From an uncultured Lachnospiraceae bacterium (GTDB taxonomy: Bacteria > Bacillota > Clostridia > Lachnospirales > Lachnospiraceae): a stretch of DNA of 64,000 nucleotides. The notes below the pieces were generated by a model that did no database searches, had not been told where the DNA came from, and worked only from the letters and a program-made list of their open reading frames with translations. The stretch covers positions 1-64,000 of the forward strand of contig CABSCP010000005.1 of the NCBI GenBank assembly GCA_902476265.1. The letters run 5' to 3'. Shown piece by piece: positions 40,962-51,032 of the stretch (within the stretch, counting starts at the first letter, position 1; each line of letters begins with the position of its first letter). The translations under genes were made by a program, and so were the position numbers.

Positions 40962-41660
40962 TTATTCAGAATCAGCCATGGTACGCGCTCCGAAAATACC
41001 CGTACCCACTCTGACATAAGTGGATCCTTCCTCCACGGCCGCCTCATAATCGTTCGTCATACCCATGGACAAAATATCCATAGATACATTATCGACGCTT
41101 TTCCGTCTTATGTCAACAGATAATTGTTCCAGCATGCGGAAATATTTTCTGTTTTCATCCGGCCTTTCTGTATACGGCGCAATCGTCATCAGTCCCTTGA
41201 TATGGACAAAGGGAAGTACGGATATCTCTTTCACCAGCGGAAAGGTTTCCTCGGGGCTCACGCCGAATTTGCTTTCTTCCCCGGCGCAGTTGACTTCGAT
41301 TAAAATATCCACATCCGTCTGTTTTTTTGCCGCTTCCCGGCTGATCTCCTCCGCCAGCCGTAAAGAATCCACACTGTGAATGAGCGCCGTTTTGCCGATC
41401 AGATATTTCACTTTATTGCGCTGCAGATGACCGATCATATGCCAGCGGATATCTCCCGGCAGCTGGTCATATTTATCACAGAGCTCCTGTACTTTATTTT
41501 CTCCAAAATCCCGGATACCGGCATCATAGGCTTCCCGGATCATGGATACCGGCTTTGTCTTACTCACCGCAATCAGGCCGGCTGAATGAGGAGGGCGTCC
41601 GGCTTTTTCCAGCGCCCGGTCAATGGTTTGCTGTACCTTTAACAGATTTTCCCGGATCAT
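40962..41660 (-). CDS. yggS: YggS-family pyridoxal phosphate homeostasis protein
   Basis: A 232-residue single-domain TIM barrel PLP-binding protein. The PLP lysine lies in LIAVSKTKP (about 35). HMIGHLQRNKVKYLIG, LIEVNCAGEESKFG and LSMGMTNDYEAAVEEGSTYVR are family hallmarks. It buffers PLP and affects amino acid pools; it has no known catalytic turnover. AAGGGAG precedes the start. It lies between the HlyD-like gene and sepF. Confidence 0.94.
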   Translation of the reverse strand: MIRENLLKVQQTIDRALEKAGRPPHSAGLIAVSKTKPVSMIREAYDAGIRDFGENKVQELCDKYDQLPGDIRWHMIGHLQRNKVKYLIGKTALIHSVDSLRLAEEISREAAKKQTDVDILIEVNCAGEESKFGVSPEETFPLVKEISVLPFVHIKGLMTIAPYTERPDENRKYFRMLEQLSVDIRRKSVDNVSMDILSMGMTNDYEAAVEEGSTYVRVGTGIFGARTMADSE

Positions 41661-41683
41661 AAAGATATCTCCCTTTCTGTTTT

Positions 41684-43087
41684 TTATTCGTTGATCAGTT
41701 CATCCGGCTCCACGGAGGAAGCGTCCAGAACAATATGGTCAAATGCGCTGAGCCCGTATGTCGTGTTGGACTTGATAATGGCATACTCGTCATTCTGCTT
41801 TAGAATCTGTATTTCTTTAAAGTCCGCATAGCCTTTGTTGATATTATATACGCCGGTGAGGCTGGCGCTTTTGGATATGGTATAATCTTCGGCCGAATCC
41901 GGCATGATCAGATGATCCCCTACCCGCAGGGAAGAATCATCCAGATAATAATCCTCTTCGGTTTCATGGTAAATCTGGGTGGGAATAAATTCCGTGGTGA
42001 TGCCGCCATCCTCTCCGGCTGTTTCCCGAAGAACACCGTTTTCCCCGGAGTTGCCCCCCTTTGTCACAAACGCTTTGGGAACCAGGAAAAATTCTTTCGT
42101 TGCGATAGCCGAGTTGGGAACCTTCAGCCCACGCTCCGTCTCCGTGATCAGCTCCACCTCCAGAAACCGGTCCGTCACAAAAGTGACCATGGAATTGGTG
42201 AATGTCAGCTGGGCGAATACGCCGTCGCCGCCCTTATCCAATATAGTCACTTCTCCCCAGGACTGATACTGGTTCTTTAAAAATTTCACCTTCACATATT
42301 CCGCTTCTTCCAGCTCAACGGCCTTGGCTCTGTCCACAGGAATGACGACGGACCAGGTTTCCTCCGTGGAAAGGCGGTAGAGAGGATCCCGGGCTGCCGC
42401 CAGCTCATTGCTGATCAGCTGTTTCTTTTCATAACCCTCCTGATTGAAATCCGCCTCCGTAATATCTTCGGCGGTTTTCCCTTCATATCCGTCCACCGCA
42501 TAGGTGATGATTCCGGATACCGGCGAGTAACAAAGATTCACAGGCTGGCTGCTTCCGGCGCTGTTTAACTCGGAAAGATTTTCCAGAACATTGATATTGG
42601 CAAGCTTTAATACCGTTCCTTCCAGATCATATTTGAAATTGTAAACGCTGTCAAAATCCGATGGGGAGAAGTTGCTGCAAAACCCGGAAATCGTGGCCTT
42701 TAACTCCCGCAGATCGCTTTCCGAAAGGGCCGTATTATCCGCGTTTTGTTCATTTAAAATTTCCTTCAGCTGACCGCTTTCATCCACGGTACAAACCAGC
42801 TGGCCGCTTCCAACCCGCTCTCCTTCTCTGGCATAATAATTGATGTATCCGGAATAGTCACTATTGACGATCATTTCCGTGCGCAGGGCTATGCCGGTAT
42901 AGACATTTTCATCCGAAAGGGATCCTTCCATAACCGTATATGGGCGGATGTGTTTTGTTTTGAAGAAAAACAGGCAGACACAGATGATGATATACGCAAA
43001 GATTGCGCTGAATATGACCACCCCCAGATTGATATTCAGGGGTTTGCGGTATTGCCTGATATTTCCGGTATTCTGTCCTCTTGCCAA
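41684..43087 (-). CDS. HlyD-like membrane protein in the sepF operon
   Basis: A 467-residue protein with one N-terminal membrane helix (INLGVVIFSAIFAYIIICVCLFFF) and a large external part built like membrane-fusion adaptors: barrel-sandwich segments near SGYINYYAREGERVGSGQLV and LCYSPVSGIITYAVDG. No ABC transporter partner is present. The start is placed at TTG 43087, with GGAGG 8 bases upstream; a longer frame would begin inside the terminator of the preceding gene. Proteins of this kind sit upstream of yggS and sepF in related genomes (from memory), so a link to the cell envelope or division is more likely than drug export. Function unproven. Confidence 0.75.
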   Translation of the reverse strand: MARGQNTGNIRQYRKPLNINLGVVIFSAIFAYIIICVCLFFFKTKHIRPYTVMEGSLSDENVYTGIALRTEMIVNSDYSGYINYYAREGERVGSGQLVCTVDESGQLKEILNEQNADNTALSESDLRELKATISGFCSNFSPSDFDSVYNFKYDLEGTVLKLANINVLENLSELNSAGSSQPVNLCYSPVSGIITYAVDGYEGKTAEDITEADFNQEGYEKKQLISNELAAARDPLYRLSTEETWSVVIPVDRAKAVELEEAEYVKVKFLKNQYQSWGEVTILDKGGDGVFAQLTFTNSMVTFVTDRFLEVELITETERGLKVPNSAIATKEFFLVPKAFVTKGGNSGENGVLRETAGEDGGITTEFIPTQIYHETEEDYYLDDSSLRVGDHLIMPDSAEDYTISKSASLTGVYNINKGYADFKEIQILKQNDEYAIIKSNTTYGLSAFDHIVLDASSVEPDELINE

Positions 43088-43148
43088 ATCCTGATCCTCC
43101 GGTAACTGTATTCGCTCACTGGGTGAAGCTTGTCCGTTTTCCAAAAAC

Positions 43149-43177
43149 AAGCCCCGGTGTTTTCCTCCCCGGGGCTT
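43149..43177 (-). terminator. Terminator between the P-loop gene and the HlyD-like gene
   Basis: A 9-base stem AAGCCCCGG/CCGGGGCTT with an 11-base loop, followed on the minus strand by GTTTTT. Confidence 0.8.
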
Positions 43178-43275
43178 TTCGTAAGGCACTTATGATGCCG
43201 TGTGTTCAATCATTTGCTGGAAAACCGATATTCTGTTTTCCTTAAAAGCTGCAGCAGGCTGCGCTTCTTCATCCG

Positions 43276-43695
43276 TCAAAGAGATACAATGATGCTGGAC
43301 TTCAGGCCCTCTGCCAGCTCGCTCTCGTTCTGGGAAACGCTGAGAACGAAATCCACTTTGAAAGTATCACTCATTTTTTCGAGTTTTTCCACAACCGGGG
43401 CGATATCCTTGCCTTCCAGGTGTGCGATGGTTAAAAAGCTGTCAAAATACATCTGTTCCAGGTCGTGATCCTGGGAAATAATGCCGCTGACAAAGCCTAA
43501 AAATGCATCGCTTGTGTCAACCATATAATCCGATACACAAATCAGGCGAACCTTATTATTCAGTTCGTACATGTGCTTTGAGCTTTTGTCAAGGTATACG
43601 ATGCTGCCGTTTACCTGTTTTACTTCGGTGTTTACTTTATCCAATAAGTATTTAGTTTTGCCTTTTCCCTTCTCGCCTACGATTAATTGAACCAT
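43276..43695 (-). CDS. Small stand-alone P-loop protein of unknown function
   Basis: A 139-residue protein with a Walker A-like GEKGKGKTK at 7-15 and a possible Walker B near EQMYFDSFL. The rest is predicted as alternating strands and helices. Similar proteins are sometimes labelled PilT-like, but the length and the absence of pilus motor motifs do not support a pilus motor. GGAGGG precedes the ATG, and it has its own terminator at 43149. It lies between a DD-carboxypeptidase gene and the sepF unit, a context of envelope and division genes. Confidence 0.65.
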   Translation of the reverse strand: MVQLIVGEKGKGKTKYLLDKVNTEVKQVNGSIVYLDKSSKHMYELNNKVRLICVSDYMVDTSDAFLGFVSGIISQDHDLEQMYFDSFLTIAHLEGKDIAPVVEKLEKMSDTFKVDFVLSVSQNESELAEGLKSSIIVSL

Positions 43696-43798
43696 TGTAA
43701 TCCCTCCTAAAGTAAATTCATTATAATGTCTTACGCACTATAAGATATGTTTATTATAGTTTATATCGTCCAAAAAAACAACCTCTATTTTTACTGTA

Positions 43799-44779
43799 TT
43801 AGTGTATTTCATCCAACAGGTCAGTCATCTCCGTATACATGATCGCCCGTTCCTTGGAACGCAAGATGACAGCGATATAGGGATTGCCTGCCGTGTCCTT
43901 TGCCAGCAGTATCAGGCAGTTGCCCGCGGCATTGGTGGTTCCGGTCTTTCCGCCCACAACACTGACCTGTTCGGGCGCTTTGGATGCGCCGGATAGGTAC
44001 TGATTGGTATTGGTAAAGGAAAATTGTTTGTTGTTCCCGTTTTTGTCCGCAAAAACCGTTTCATAGGAGGTCATCCGAATGATCTCATTGACCTGCTCGT
44101 ATTTGAGGGCCTCATTAAAAATGAGATACATATCGTATGCCGTCACATAATGATTGTCAGCGGTCAGACCATGGGGATTGACAAAGTGGCTGTTGGTGGC
44201 GCCGATCGCCCTGGCCTCTTCGTTCATCATTTCCGCAAACTTTTCCTCGCTTCCGGCAATATGCTCGGCTATGGCCACGGCAGCGTCATTGGCGGACTTG
44301 ATTAAAAGGGCATGGAGCGCCTGGTTTAAGGTCAGCCGATCCCCCTCTTTGAGCCCGCATAAGACTGCCCCGCTTTCCGTGATGTTAACGTTTTGCGTGA
44401 CGGTGATCATATCGTCCGGGTTTCCGTATTTTAAGGCCACCACCGCAGTCATCAGCTTCGTCAGACTGGCCGGCGCAAGTCTTTCATGAATATTTTTCGC
44501 ATAAACAACGCTGTTATGGTTCACATCAAACAGCCCCGCTGCAGTGGCATCCGCCATATCGACCACGGCATCATCCACATTGATGTCGCCGTTTACCACG
44601 CAGAGATCCGAGGCGAAAGCGTCGGCCACCACAAAGCTGTTCTCATTGACAATCCGAAAGCTGGATACGTCATAATCCGGATCATAAGCAAAGGGAATAT
44701 CCGTTTCGCCGCAGCCGGAAGCGCTCAGCAGAACCGCCGATGCCAAAAACAGCGCAATCCATTTATTTGTACATTTCAC
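43799..44779 (-). CDS. dacA: D-alanyl-D-alanine carboxypeptidase (S11 family), lipoprotein-type signal
   Basis: A 326-residue PBP5-like enzyme that trims the terminal D-Ala of peptidoglycan stems. It has SxxK at Ser105-Lys108 (ASLTK), the SxN motif SAN (about 168) and KTG in GGKTGTTNA. The signal ends in SASGC, so it is likely a lipoprotein instead of the usual C-terminal-helix-anchored form; the typical C-terminal extension is absent. The GTG start lies within the end of mgsA (17-base overlap), an unusually deep overlap that implies coupled translation. Confidence 0.88.
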   Translation of the reverse strand: MKCTNKWIALFLASAVLLSASGCGETDIPFAYDPDYDVSSFRIVNENSFVVADAFASDLCVVNGDINVDDAVVDMADATAAGLFDVNHNSVVYAKNIHERLAPASLTKLMTAVVALKYGNPDDMITVTQNVNITESGAVLCGLKEGDRLTLNQALHALLIKSANDAAVAIAEHIAGSEEKFAEMMNEEARAIGATNSHFVNPHGLTADNHYVTAYDMYLIFNEALKYEQVNEIIRMTSYETVFADKNGNNKQFSFTNTNQYLSGASKAPEQVSVVGGKTGTTNAAGNCLILLAKDTAGNPYIAVILRSKERAIMYTEMTDLLDEIH

Positions 44780-45158
44780 GCCACTCTAAATCTCCTCTGT
44801 CCAGGGACTTGATCAAAAGTTCCGCGGTTGCCAGGTTGGTAGCCAGCGGAATGTTGTGCATGTCACAAAGCCGTACCACATTGTTGACATCCGGCTCATG
44901 TGACTTGGATGTGAGTGGATCCCGCAGGAAAATGACCAGATCGATCTGATTGTGTTCAATCTGGGCCCCGATCTGCTGTTCACCGCCCAGATGGCCCGCC
45001 AGATATTTGTGAATATTCAGATTGGTCACTTCTTCAATCAGCCGCCCCGTAGTGCCGGTGGCATAGAGGGTGTTCTTACTTAAAATCCCTCTGTAAGCGA
45101 TACAAAAATTCTGCATCAGTTTCTTTTTCGCATCATGTGCGATCAACGCAATGTTCAT
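44763..45158 (-). CDS. mgsA: Methylglyoxal synthase
   Basis: A 131-residue enzyme that converts dihydroxyacetone phosphate to methylglyoxal, a bypass when phosphate is short. The catalytic region is [12 protein letters not shown] and [12 protein letters not shown], with the key aspartate in [17 protein letters not shown] 45158 is chosen because AGGAG precedes it; another in-frame ATG at 45182 overlaps the rodA stop but lacks a good site. Its placement after rodA is common in Firmicutes. Confidence 0.92.
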   Translation of the reverse strand: MNIALIAHDAKKKLMQNFCIAYRGILSKNTLYATGTTGRLIEEVTNLNIHKYLAGHLGGEQQIGAQIEHNQIDLVIFLRDPLTSKSHEPDVNNVVRLCDMHNIPLATNLATAELLIKSLDRGDLEWREMYK

Positions 45159-45178
45159 GGTACCTTCTCTCCTATTAC

Positions 45179-46294
45179 TCATAGATTATACAAATTCTTT
45201 CGCTGCAGTCTGACGTTTAGGACAAATCCGATTCCCATATACATACTCAAAAGCGATGTGAGCCCGTAGCTGACAAAAGGCAGCGGAAGGCCGGTATTGG
45301 GCATCAGCATGGTGGCAACTGCGATGTTCATAAACCCCTGGAATCCGATCAGCGCCCCCACACTGCATGCGATGATTGTGCCGGCGATATCCTTGGCCGA
45401 TCTGGCAATGGTGATACACCGCATGGCAATCAGGATCAACAGGAGTATGACTGCAGCCGAGCCGATGAAACCCAGCTCTTCTCCGATGACTGCAAAAATA
45501 AAATCTGTCTGCGGCTCCGGCAGAAAATTCCCGTTCTTCACCGAAGCGATTACATTGTTGTTCAGGCCTTTTCCCCAAAGCTGCCCGGATCCGATGGCGA
45601 TCACCGAATTGAGCTGCTGATAGGCCTCCGCATCCGCATAGGCCTGCGGGTTAAAAAAAGCCATGATACGGTCCCGCTGATAATCTTTAATCAACGTCTG
45701 CCCTTCCTGCATCACTATGGACAAAAAAACAAGTGCGGAAGGTATTGCAACTGCCAGAACTCCGCCGATCACCTTCCAGCTTAACCCTCCCACAAACAAA
45801 ATCACGCAGAATAATAATGCGATGAGGATTGTGGTGGAAAGGTCTGGCTGCTTTAATACAAGGGCCAGTGGAGGAATCACCAGTACAATTGCACAAAGCA
45901 GCACGCGAAAAGTATTCAGCTTCTCCCTATATTTCATAATAAACTGTGCATAGAATAAAATCAACAAGATTTTTGTAGTTTCTGACGGCTGGAACCGAAA
46001 AGCCCCCAGATCCAGCCATCTGGCCGCCCCGTTTGTCTTTTCGCTGAACAGCTCCACCAGCACCAGGGACACCAGAATAAACAAATAGGCGAGCCACTGG
46101 AATTTAAGAAGGAAGGAATAGTCCATAAAGGCGATGACAAGCATCAGGCATAACCCTATGGCCATTCCGAAAATCTGTTTGCTTTGTACGCTCTCCTTGG
46201 CGCTTCCGATGGCCAGTATCCCAATGATGTTTAAGGTGACCACCAGAAGCACCAGAATGAAGTCGAAATTTTTCAGTCTGTACTTTTTGAACAT
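45179..46294 (-). CDS. rodA: RodA-type SEDS peptidoglycan glycosyltransferase
   Basis: A 371-residue polymerase of the elongation complex with ten predicted helices, working with the PBP2 encoded upstream. Typical SEDS segments are [26 protein letters not shown] (containing the catalytic Asp) and [14 protein letters not shown] near the C-terminus. AGGAG precedes ATG 46294. It is placed after minE in the same transcription direction. Confidence 0.92.
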   Translation of the reverse strand: MFKKYRLKNFDFILVLLVVTLNIIGILAIGSAKESVQSKQIFGMAIGLCLMLVIAFMDYSFLLKFQWLAYLFILVSLVLVELFSEKTNGAARWLDLGAFRFQPSETTKILLILFYAQFIMKYREKLNTFRVLLCAIVLVIPPLALVLKQPDLSTTILIALLFCVILFVGGLSWKVIGGVLAVAIPSALVFLSIVMQEGQTLIKDYQRDRIMAFFNPQAYADAEAYQQLNSVIAIGSGQLWGKGLNNNVIASVKNGNFLPEPQTDFIFAVIGEELGFIGSAAVILLLILIAMRCITIARSAKDIAGTIIACSVGALIGFQGFMNIAVATMLMPNTGLPLPFVSYGLTSLLSMYMGIGFVLNVRLQRKNLYNL

Positions 46295-46311
46295 AGATGC
46301 TCCTGTTTTTT

Positions 46312-46584
46312 CTAGCTGATTTTATGCAGATCGAGGATCGGTATATTTGCGTACAGGGCCGGTGTTTTTTCGCCACGGCCGCGGGCGCCTGATTTGCTGA
46401 TCTGTATCTCCATATTCTGTGTGTCGATTTTCATGTAACGGGAAATCACTTTTGCGATATCCTGCTTGATCCGGTCCAAAACTTCAGGAGAACAGTTCAC
46501 CCTGTCAGAGATCAAAAGGATTTTCAGCCGGTCTTTGGCAACCTCCCGGGAAGATTTACGTCTTAAAAAATTCGGTATTCTCAT
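46312..46584 (-). CDS. minE: Cell division topological specificity factor MinE
   Basis: A 90-residue activator of MinD ATPase that keeps MinC away from mid-cell. The N-terminal segment (SSREVAKDRLKILLISDRV) is the MinD-contact helix and membrane-targeting part; the rest is the dimer domain. The ATG overlaps the minD stop by 4 bases. MinE-type instead of DivIVA/MinJ control fits clostridia. Confidence 0.94.
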   Translation of the reverse strand: MRIPNFLRRKSSREVAKDRLKILLISDRVNCSPEVLDRIKQDIAKVISRYMKIDTQNMEIQISKSGARGRGEKTPALYANIPILDLHKIS

Positions 46585-47387
46585 GCTCTTCCCTCCTGAC
46601 TTTTATGGAATATTCCTGTGACTTTCGTCCAGAAGGAAATGGAATGATCCAGATCCATGTAGGGGATTTCCTGTCCCATGACCCTCAGGCAGATGTCGCG
46701 GTAGGCACGTCCGGCCTGGGTGTGGTTGCCCACAAGAGGCTCACCCTGGTTGGTTGCGATGACAACATTTTCGTCATCGGGAACCACGCCGATGAGAGGA
46801 ACGGAAAGGATGTCCACCACATCGTCCACCGTCATCATATCCCCCCGTTTTACCATATCGTAACGCATGCGGTTGATAACCAGATCCGTCCGTTCGATGG
46901 AGTTGGCTTCCAGAAGACCGATGATGCGGTCCGCATCCCGGATGGCGGAAACTTCCGGGGTGGTCACCACAAGGGCGCGGTCCGCGCCTGCAATGGCATT
47001 CTTAAAACCCTGTTCGATGCCCGCCGGGCAGTCTAAAAGGACATAATCAAACTGCTCTTTTAAATGTTCCACCAGCTTGCGCATCTGGCTTTCATTGACC
47101 GCCGTCTTATCCCTGGTCTGAGCGGAAGGAAGCAGATACAGGCCGGGATAGCGCTTATCACGGATCATGGCCTGTTTGACCCGGCAGCTGCCTTCCACCA
47201 CATCCACCAGGTTATAAACAATACGGTTTTCCAGGCCCATGACTACATCCAGATTGCGCAGGCCGATGTCCGTATCGATTAAGACCACCTTTTTACCGGC
47301 GGCGGCCAGACCGGTTCCGACGTTTGCGGTGGTGGTTGTTTTTCCCACACCGCCTTTTCCTGAGGTAACGACAATTACTTCACTCAT
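46581..47387 (-). CDS. minD: Septum-site determining ATPase MinD
   Basis: A 268-residue deviant Walker A ATPase (GKGGVGKTTT at 10-19). The C-terminal segment forms the amphipathic membrane-targeting helix. It recruits MinC to the membrane at the poles. DCPAGIEQG and NRMR are conserved. GGAGGG precedes ATG 47387. The gene is 67 bases after minC. Confidence 0.95.
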   Translation of the reverse strand: MSEVIVVTSGKGGVGKTTTTANVGTGLAAAGKKVVLIDTDIGLRNLDVVMGLENRIVYNLVDVVEGSCRVKQAMIRDKRYPGLYLLPSAQTRDKTAVNESQMRKLVEHLKEQFDYVLLDCPAGIEQGFKNAIAGADRALVVTTPEVSAIRDADRIIGLLEANSIERTDLVINRMRYDMVKRGDMMTVDDVVDILSVPLIGVVPDDENVVIATNQGEPLVGNHTQAGRAYRDICLRVMGQEIPYMDLDHSISFWTKVTGIFHKSQEGRA

Positions 47388-47454
47388 GCAAAAAGCCCTC
47401 CGATAATGAAATATTCGTTCCCCAAACGCCCGCCTAACGAGGCAGATCGTTCAG

Positions 47455-48114
47455 TCATTCATTCGTAATAGCCTGCATTTGTATTTCGCCGTCCTTCACA
47501 AAGGCGATCCGGGCCTGTCCCCGTCCCGCCCTCGCATGCCAGCCGGTTTTCTCTTTTGCCTTATATTTGAAATCTCCGATTTTTAATTTTTGCGGAGCCA
47601 TTTCAAGCGCTGCTATAAAATGTGGGCCCTTTCCGCCGCCACCGGCGTAAGCGCTCCCCTGAAGGCTGCCCAGCACCACGATATCCTTTGTGGAAATCAC
47701 GCTGCTGCCTGCGCTCACATCCCCCAGAATCACAATACTGCCTTCTGTTTCAAGAATCTGGCCGTTTGTCAGGTTCCCCCGGTAAAACTGCCCGTCCCCC
47801 TGAGGTTTCGGAAAATATCGTTCGAAGGCTTCCCGGGATTCTTTCAGCTGTTTTTCTTTTTCTTTATCCTTCCCGGCCACACAGACCACATGAAGGCAGC
47901 TGTTGGCGCATATCGCATCCACCAGAAGATTTTCCTCCTCCTGGGTGAGGCTGCGGCCTTCAAAGGAAACCGCAACCTTCATATCCCCGAAGAATCCGGC
48001 AGAATCCCGGAATTTTTCCTTCACATCCGCCAGAAGGCTGTCAAATGCCGCCTCCCGGTCCAGATAGACGGCCAGGCCGTCTTTGTAACTTTTGATAATC
48101 ACTGCATTTTTCAT
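47455..48114 (-). CDS. minC: Septum-site determining protein MinC
   Basis: A 219-residue inhibitor of FtsZ polymerisation. The N-terminal FtsZ-binding domain (about 1-100) is followed by the C-terminal beta-helix (about 110-200), with GDVSAGSSVISTKDIVVLGSL and GGGGKGPHFIAAL. GGAGG precedes the ATG. It lies 15 bases after the PBP2 gene. Confidence 0.92.
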   Translation of the reverse strand: MKNAVIIKSYKDGLAVYLDREAAFDSLLADVKEKFRDSAGFFGDMKVAVSFEGRSLTQEEENLLVDAICANSCLHVVCVAGKDKEKEKQLKESREAFERYFPKPQGDGQFYRGNLTNGQILETEGSIVILGDVSAGSSVISTKDIVVLGSLQGSAYAGGGGKGPHFIAALEMAPQKLKIGDFKYKAKEKTGWHARAGRGQARIAFVKDGEIQMQAITNE

Positions 48115-48129
48115 GGCACATCCTCCCCA

Positions 48130-51030
48130 TCAGTCTCCTCCGCCTACGACAGCTTCCGGAGCGAGGGCAGTCTGAGACTGCGTGAGCGTGCCGTCTTTAT
48201 CCAGTTTAAAGTAATAGGTCAATATCTGTTTGGATACCTGTGACGCATAGTCGGAAGAATAACCGTTTGCGATCCGGATTGCGATAGAAATCTCAGGATC
48301 CTCATAAGGGGCATAGCCCACAAACAGGCCGTGATTGGGACGGCGCTTATCTTCTTCCGCCGTACCGGTCTTTCCGGCTACCAGAACAGGAAAATCGTTA
48401 TAATACCGCTTGTTCTGGACCACTCCGCGCATCCCCTTATGGAGCACATCCCAGTAGGACTGAGGCAGTTCCACCGTATTGGTCACCTGGGCCTGGTAAT
48501 CCTTTAACAGGTTTCCGGAATGATCCGTCACCTTATCCAACAGAGTCAGATCAAAGCAGGTGCCGCTGTTGGCCACCGTAGTCACATACCTGGCAAGCCC
48601 CACCGTGGTGTAGTTGTGGGTACCCTGGCCGATTGCGGACATGGAAGACAGGGCATCGGAAAACTGAGGCTCGGATTCTTCGATTTCTATCCCCGATTTC
48701 CGGGTCAGGCCGAACATATCCGCATATTCCTTCAGCTTTTCATTTCCCAGCGCCTGTTCATATTTTCCGTCTTCCGTCAGTCCCAGCTGATACCCCACCT
48801 CATAGAAAAACACGTTACAGGAATTGGTGATCGCCTCCGTCACGTTTAAATTTCCGTGGCCGCTTCTCTTCCAGCAGTGAGGCTGGTAATCCGCGAACCG
48901 GGTGAAAATGCCGGTACAGTTTATTTCCGTGGAAAGATTCACCGCTCCCTCCGACAGTCCGGCGGTGGCGGATACCATCTTAAAGGTGGATCCGGGCGCT
49001 GTTTTCATCTGGGTAGCGTAATTCCACATGGGTTTGGAAAGGTCTTCTCCGCTGGAAATCCGGGCATAATATGCCGCATCAATTCCGTTGGCAAGCCTGT
49101 TGTTGTCATAGCTGGGATAGCTCACCAGCGCCTTTACATCGCCGGTGTTCACATCCGTGATCACACAGGAAGCGGAATAAGGGTCCAGCGCAAGCTGCGC
49201 CGGTGTGATCTCCAGGTTGCGGATCAAATCCACCATAAAAGAGAAGGCCGATACCGCGCCGCTTTTTAAGGCATTGATTCTTTCTTCACTGGGATTGATC
49301 ACATCCTGTTCCACCAAAAGCATGCAAACCTGTTTCCCGCTGATCAGGCTCTGTTCAATCATGTACTGATAAATTTTTTTGTCAAAGGTCCTGTTGTCCA
49401 GCCCTTCCAGGATATGGTCCACCAGCCGGCTGTAAACTTCTCCGGAATCCGAGTATTTTCCTTCCAGGGAAAGTTTCGTCACATCCACCCAGTTTTGGGA
49501 TATGGCATATTCCAGGTATTCCCTTAAACTGATCACTTCTTCTTTCGCCCAGCTTAAATAGGTGGCATCCTGTGTATCCACACCTGTCAGGACACCGCTG
49601 CCGGAAAGCAGGCTGTTGACGATATAGCTTTCGTAGGCCTGATATTCCGCCGTCAGCTGGTTATAAGGCGTGGTCCCGCTTTCCAGCTCCTGGCGGAGTC
49701 GGGTAAACACCGATTCCTGTTTTTCCAGAAAGGCCTGATAAACTTCATATTCTACTTCCCCTTCCTCCGACTGTTCCAGGGAAGAAAGGTCGATTACATT
49801 ATTGTTAAAAAGCGCGCCGTACACATTGTCGATGGGAATTTTCAAATTGGAAGCGGTGACATTGGTAGGATCGTAGCCTTTCACATTGATGATTTTATCC
49901 ACAAGGATACCCGCCACAAACTTCTCCAGAATGTTGTAAACAGCGGCCTGAAGATCCGCATCAATGGTCAGGTATACCTGGCTGCCGGCCAGAGGGTCCA
50001 CATGATCCACGGTTTCAATCTCCCGTCCCATCCCGTCCACAAAAACAGTTTCCCTGCCTTTGGTGCCCTGCAGATATTCCTCCATGACTTTTTCGATGCC
50101 CGCTTTGCCCACGATATCCGTCAGCTCGTATGCCTGTGCATCGGGCGCCCGCTGGACGCCGTCCATCCCCTCTTCGCTGTTTAAAGCGGCCAGTTCCTCG
50201 GTGGAAATTTTCCCCGTATAACCGATGATCTGGGAAAAATAGGGGCCGTCCGTGTATTTGCGGACGGTGTCCGCCGCAATTTCAATGCCGGGAAGGCTTT
50301 CGCTGTTTTCCATGATCGTGGCTACCGTTTCTTCCGAAACATCGGTTGCGATGGTGACCGGAATATATTTCTGGTAACCGGTGACGCTCATGGTATAACG
50401 GATCGTGATGATATCCAGAAGTTCCTGCTGGGTGAACCCTTTTCCTACTTTGAAAGTAGTCTTATCTTCCGGGTCTTCCCGCTCTCCTACGCCGTAGCGC
50501 CCTTCCCCGCCCAGATAGGCGATCACGTCATCCGGCGTGGCATTTTTTTCCTTTTCTTTCAGATCAGAAATTTTGGCATGTCCGTATACGTCGGCCAAAA
50601 ACCGGTTCAGACGGGTGCCTGTGATGTCAAAAGCAAATTTCCCGTTTTCATCGATAAAAATATCGAAGTCGCAGCTGATCTTGTCCCCGTTTTCCCACAG
50701 GATTTCAAGAACCTGCTTTAAGGCGGCATTGATCGTGGCATTTTTTTTGCGGCCGGATTCGTATACATCTTCGATGGTAACGGAATTGGAAAGTTCATTA
50801 TACGCCAGCACCTTGCCGTTGCAATCGAGGATTTCTCCTCTGGTGCTGGAGATGGAACGTTCCTTTTTTATTTTCAATTCAAATTCTTCCTGTTTGTCCT
50901 GCCCTTCCACGATCTGCAGCTGAAAAATCCTCTGGATCAGCACAAAACCGAGAAAAGCAAATACAAAATAGAGAAAAATGGTTCTTGAACTTATGAAATT
51001 GATCAAAAAATATTTTATTTTTTTCAGCAA
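48130..51030 (-). CDS. mrdA: Penicillin-binding protein 2, elongation transpeptidase
   Basis: A 966-residue class B PBP, cross-linking partner of RodA. It has one N-terminal membrane helix, a dimerisation domain, and a transpeptidase with STFK (about 680), SCN (about 745) and KTGTAEED (about 888). A region of about 240 residues (about 375-612) without PBP motifs, rich in Glu, Ser and Tyr, is inserted before the catalytic domain. This makes the protein about 1.5 times the E. coli length. The start is TTG 51030, two bases after the mreD stop, with GGGAG upstream; no in-frame ATG exists near the membrane helix. Confidence 0.9.
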   Translation of the reverse strand: MLKKIKYFLINFISSRTIFLYFVFAFLGFVLIQRIFQLQIVEGQDKQEEFELKIKKERSISSTRGEILDCNGKVLAYNELSNSVTIEDVYESGRKKNATINAALKQVLEILWENGDKISCDFDIFIDENGKFAFDITGTRLNRFLADVYGHAKISDLKEKEKNATPDDVIAYLGGEGRYGVGEREDPEDKTTFKVGKGFTQQELLDIITIRYTMSVTGYQKYIPVTIATDVSEETVATIMENSESLPGIEIAADTVRKYTDGPYFSQIIGYTGKISTEELAALNSEEGMDGVQRAPDAQAYELTDIVGKAGIEKVMEEYLQGTKGRETVFVDGMGREIETVDHVDPLAGSQVYLTIDADLQAAVYNILEKFVAGILVDKIINVKGYDPTNVTASNLKIPIDNVYGALFNNNVIDLSSLEQSEEGEVEYEVYQAFLEKQESVFTRLRQELESGTTPYNQLTAEYQAYESYIVNSLLSGSGVLTGVDTQDATYLSWAKEEVISLREYLEYAISQNWVDVTKLSLEGKYSDSGEVYSRLVDHILEGLDNRTFDKKIYQYMIEQSLISGKQVCMLLVEQDVINPSEERINALKSGAVSAFSFMVDLIRNLEITPAQLALDPYSASCVITDVNTGDVKALVSYPSYDNNRLANGIDAAYYARISSGEDLSKPMWNYATQMKTAPGSTFKMVSATAGLSEGAVNLSTEINCTGIFTRFADYQPHCWKRSGHGNLNVTEAITNSCNVFFYEVGYQLGLTEDGKYEQALGNEKLKEYADMFGLTRKSGIEIEESEPQFSDALSSMSAIGQGTHNYTTVGLARYVTTVANSGTCFDLTLLDKVTDHSGNLLKDYQAQVTNTVELPQSYWDVLHKGMRGVVQNKRYYNDFPVLVAGKTGTAEEDKRRPNHGLFVGYAPYEDPEISIAIRIANGYSSDYASQVSKQILTYYFKLDKDGTLTQSQTALAPEAVVGGGD

Positions 51031-51032
51031 TT

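Noticed and set aside
41684..43189. Longer HlyD-like protein starting at GTG 43189
   Set aside because: The additional codons are read through an intrinsic terminator (43149-43177), and a GGAGG-TTG start exists at 43087 just before the conserved part.
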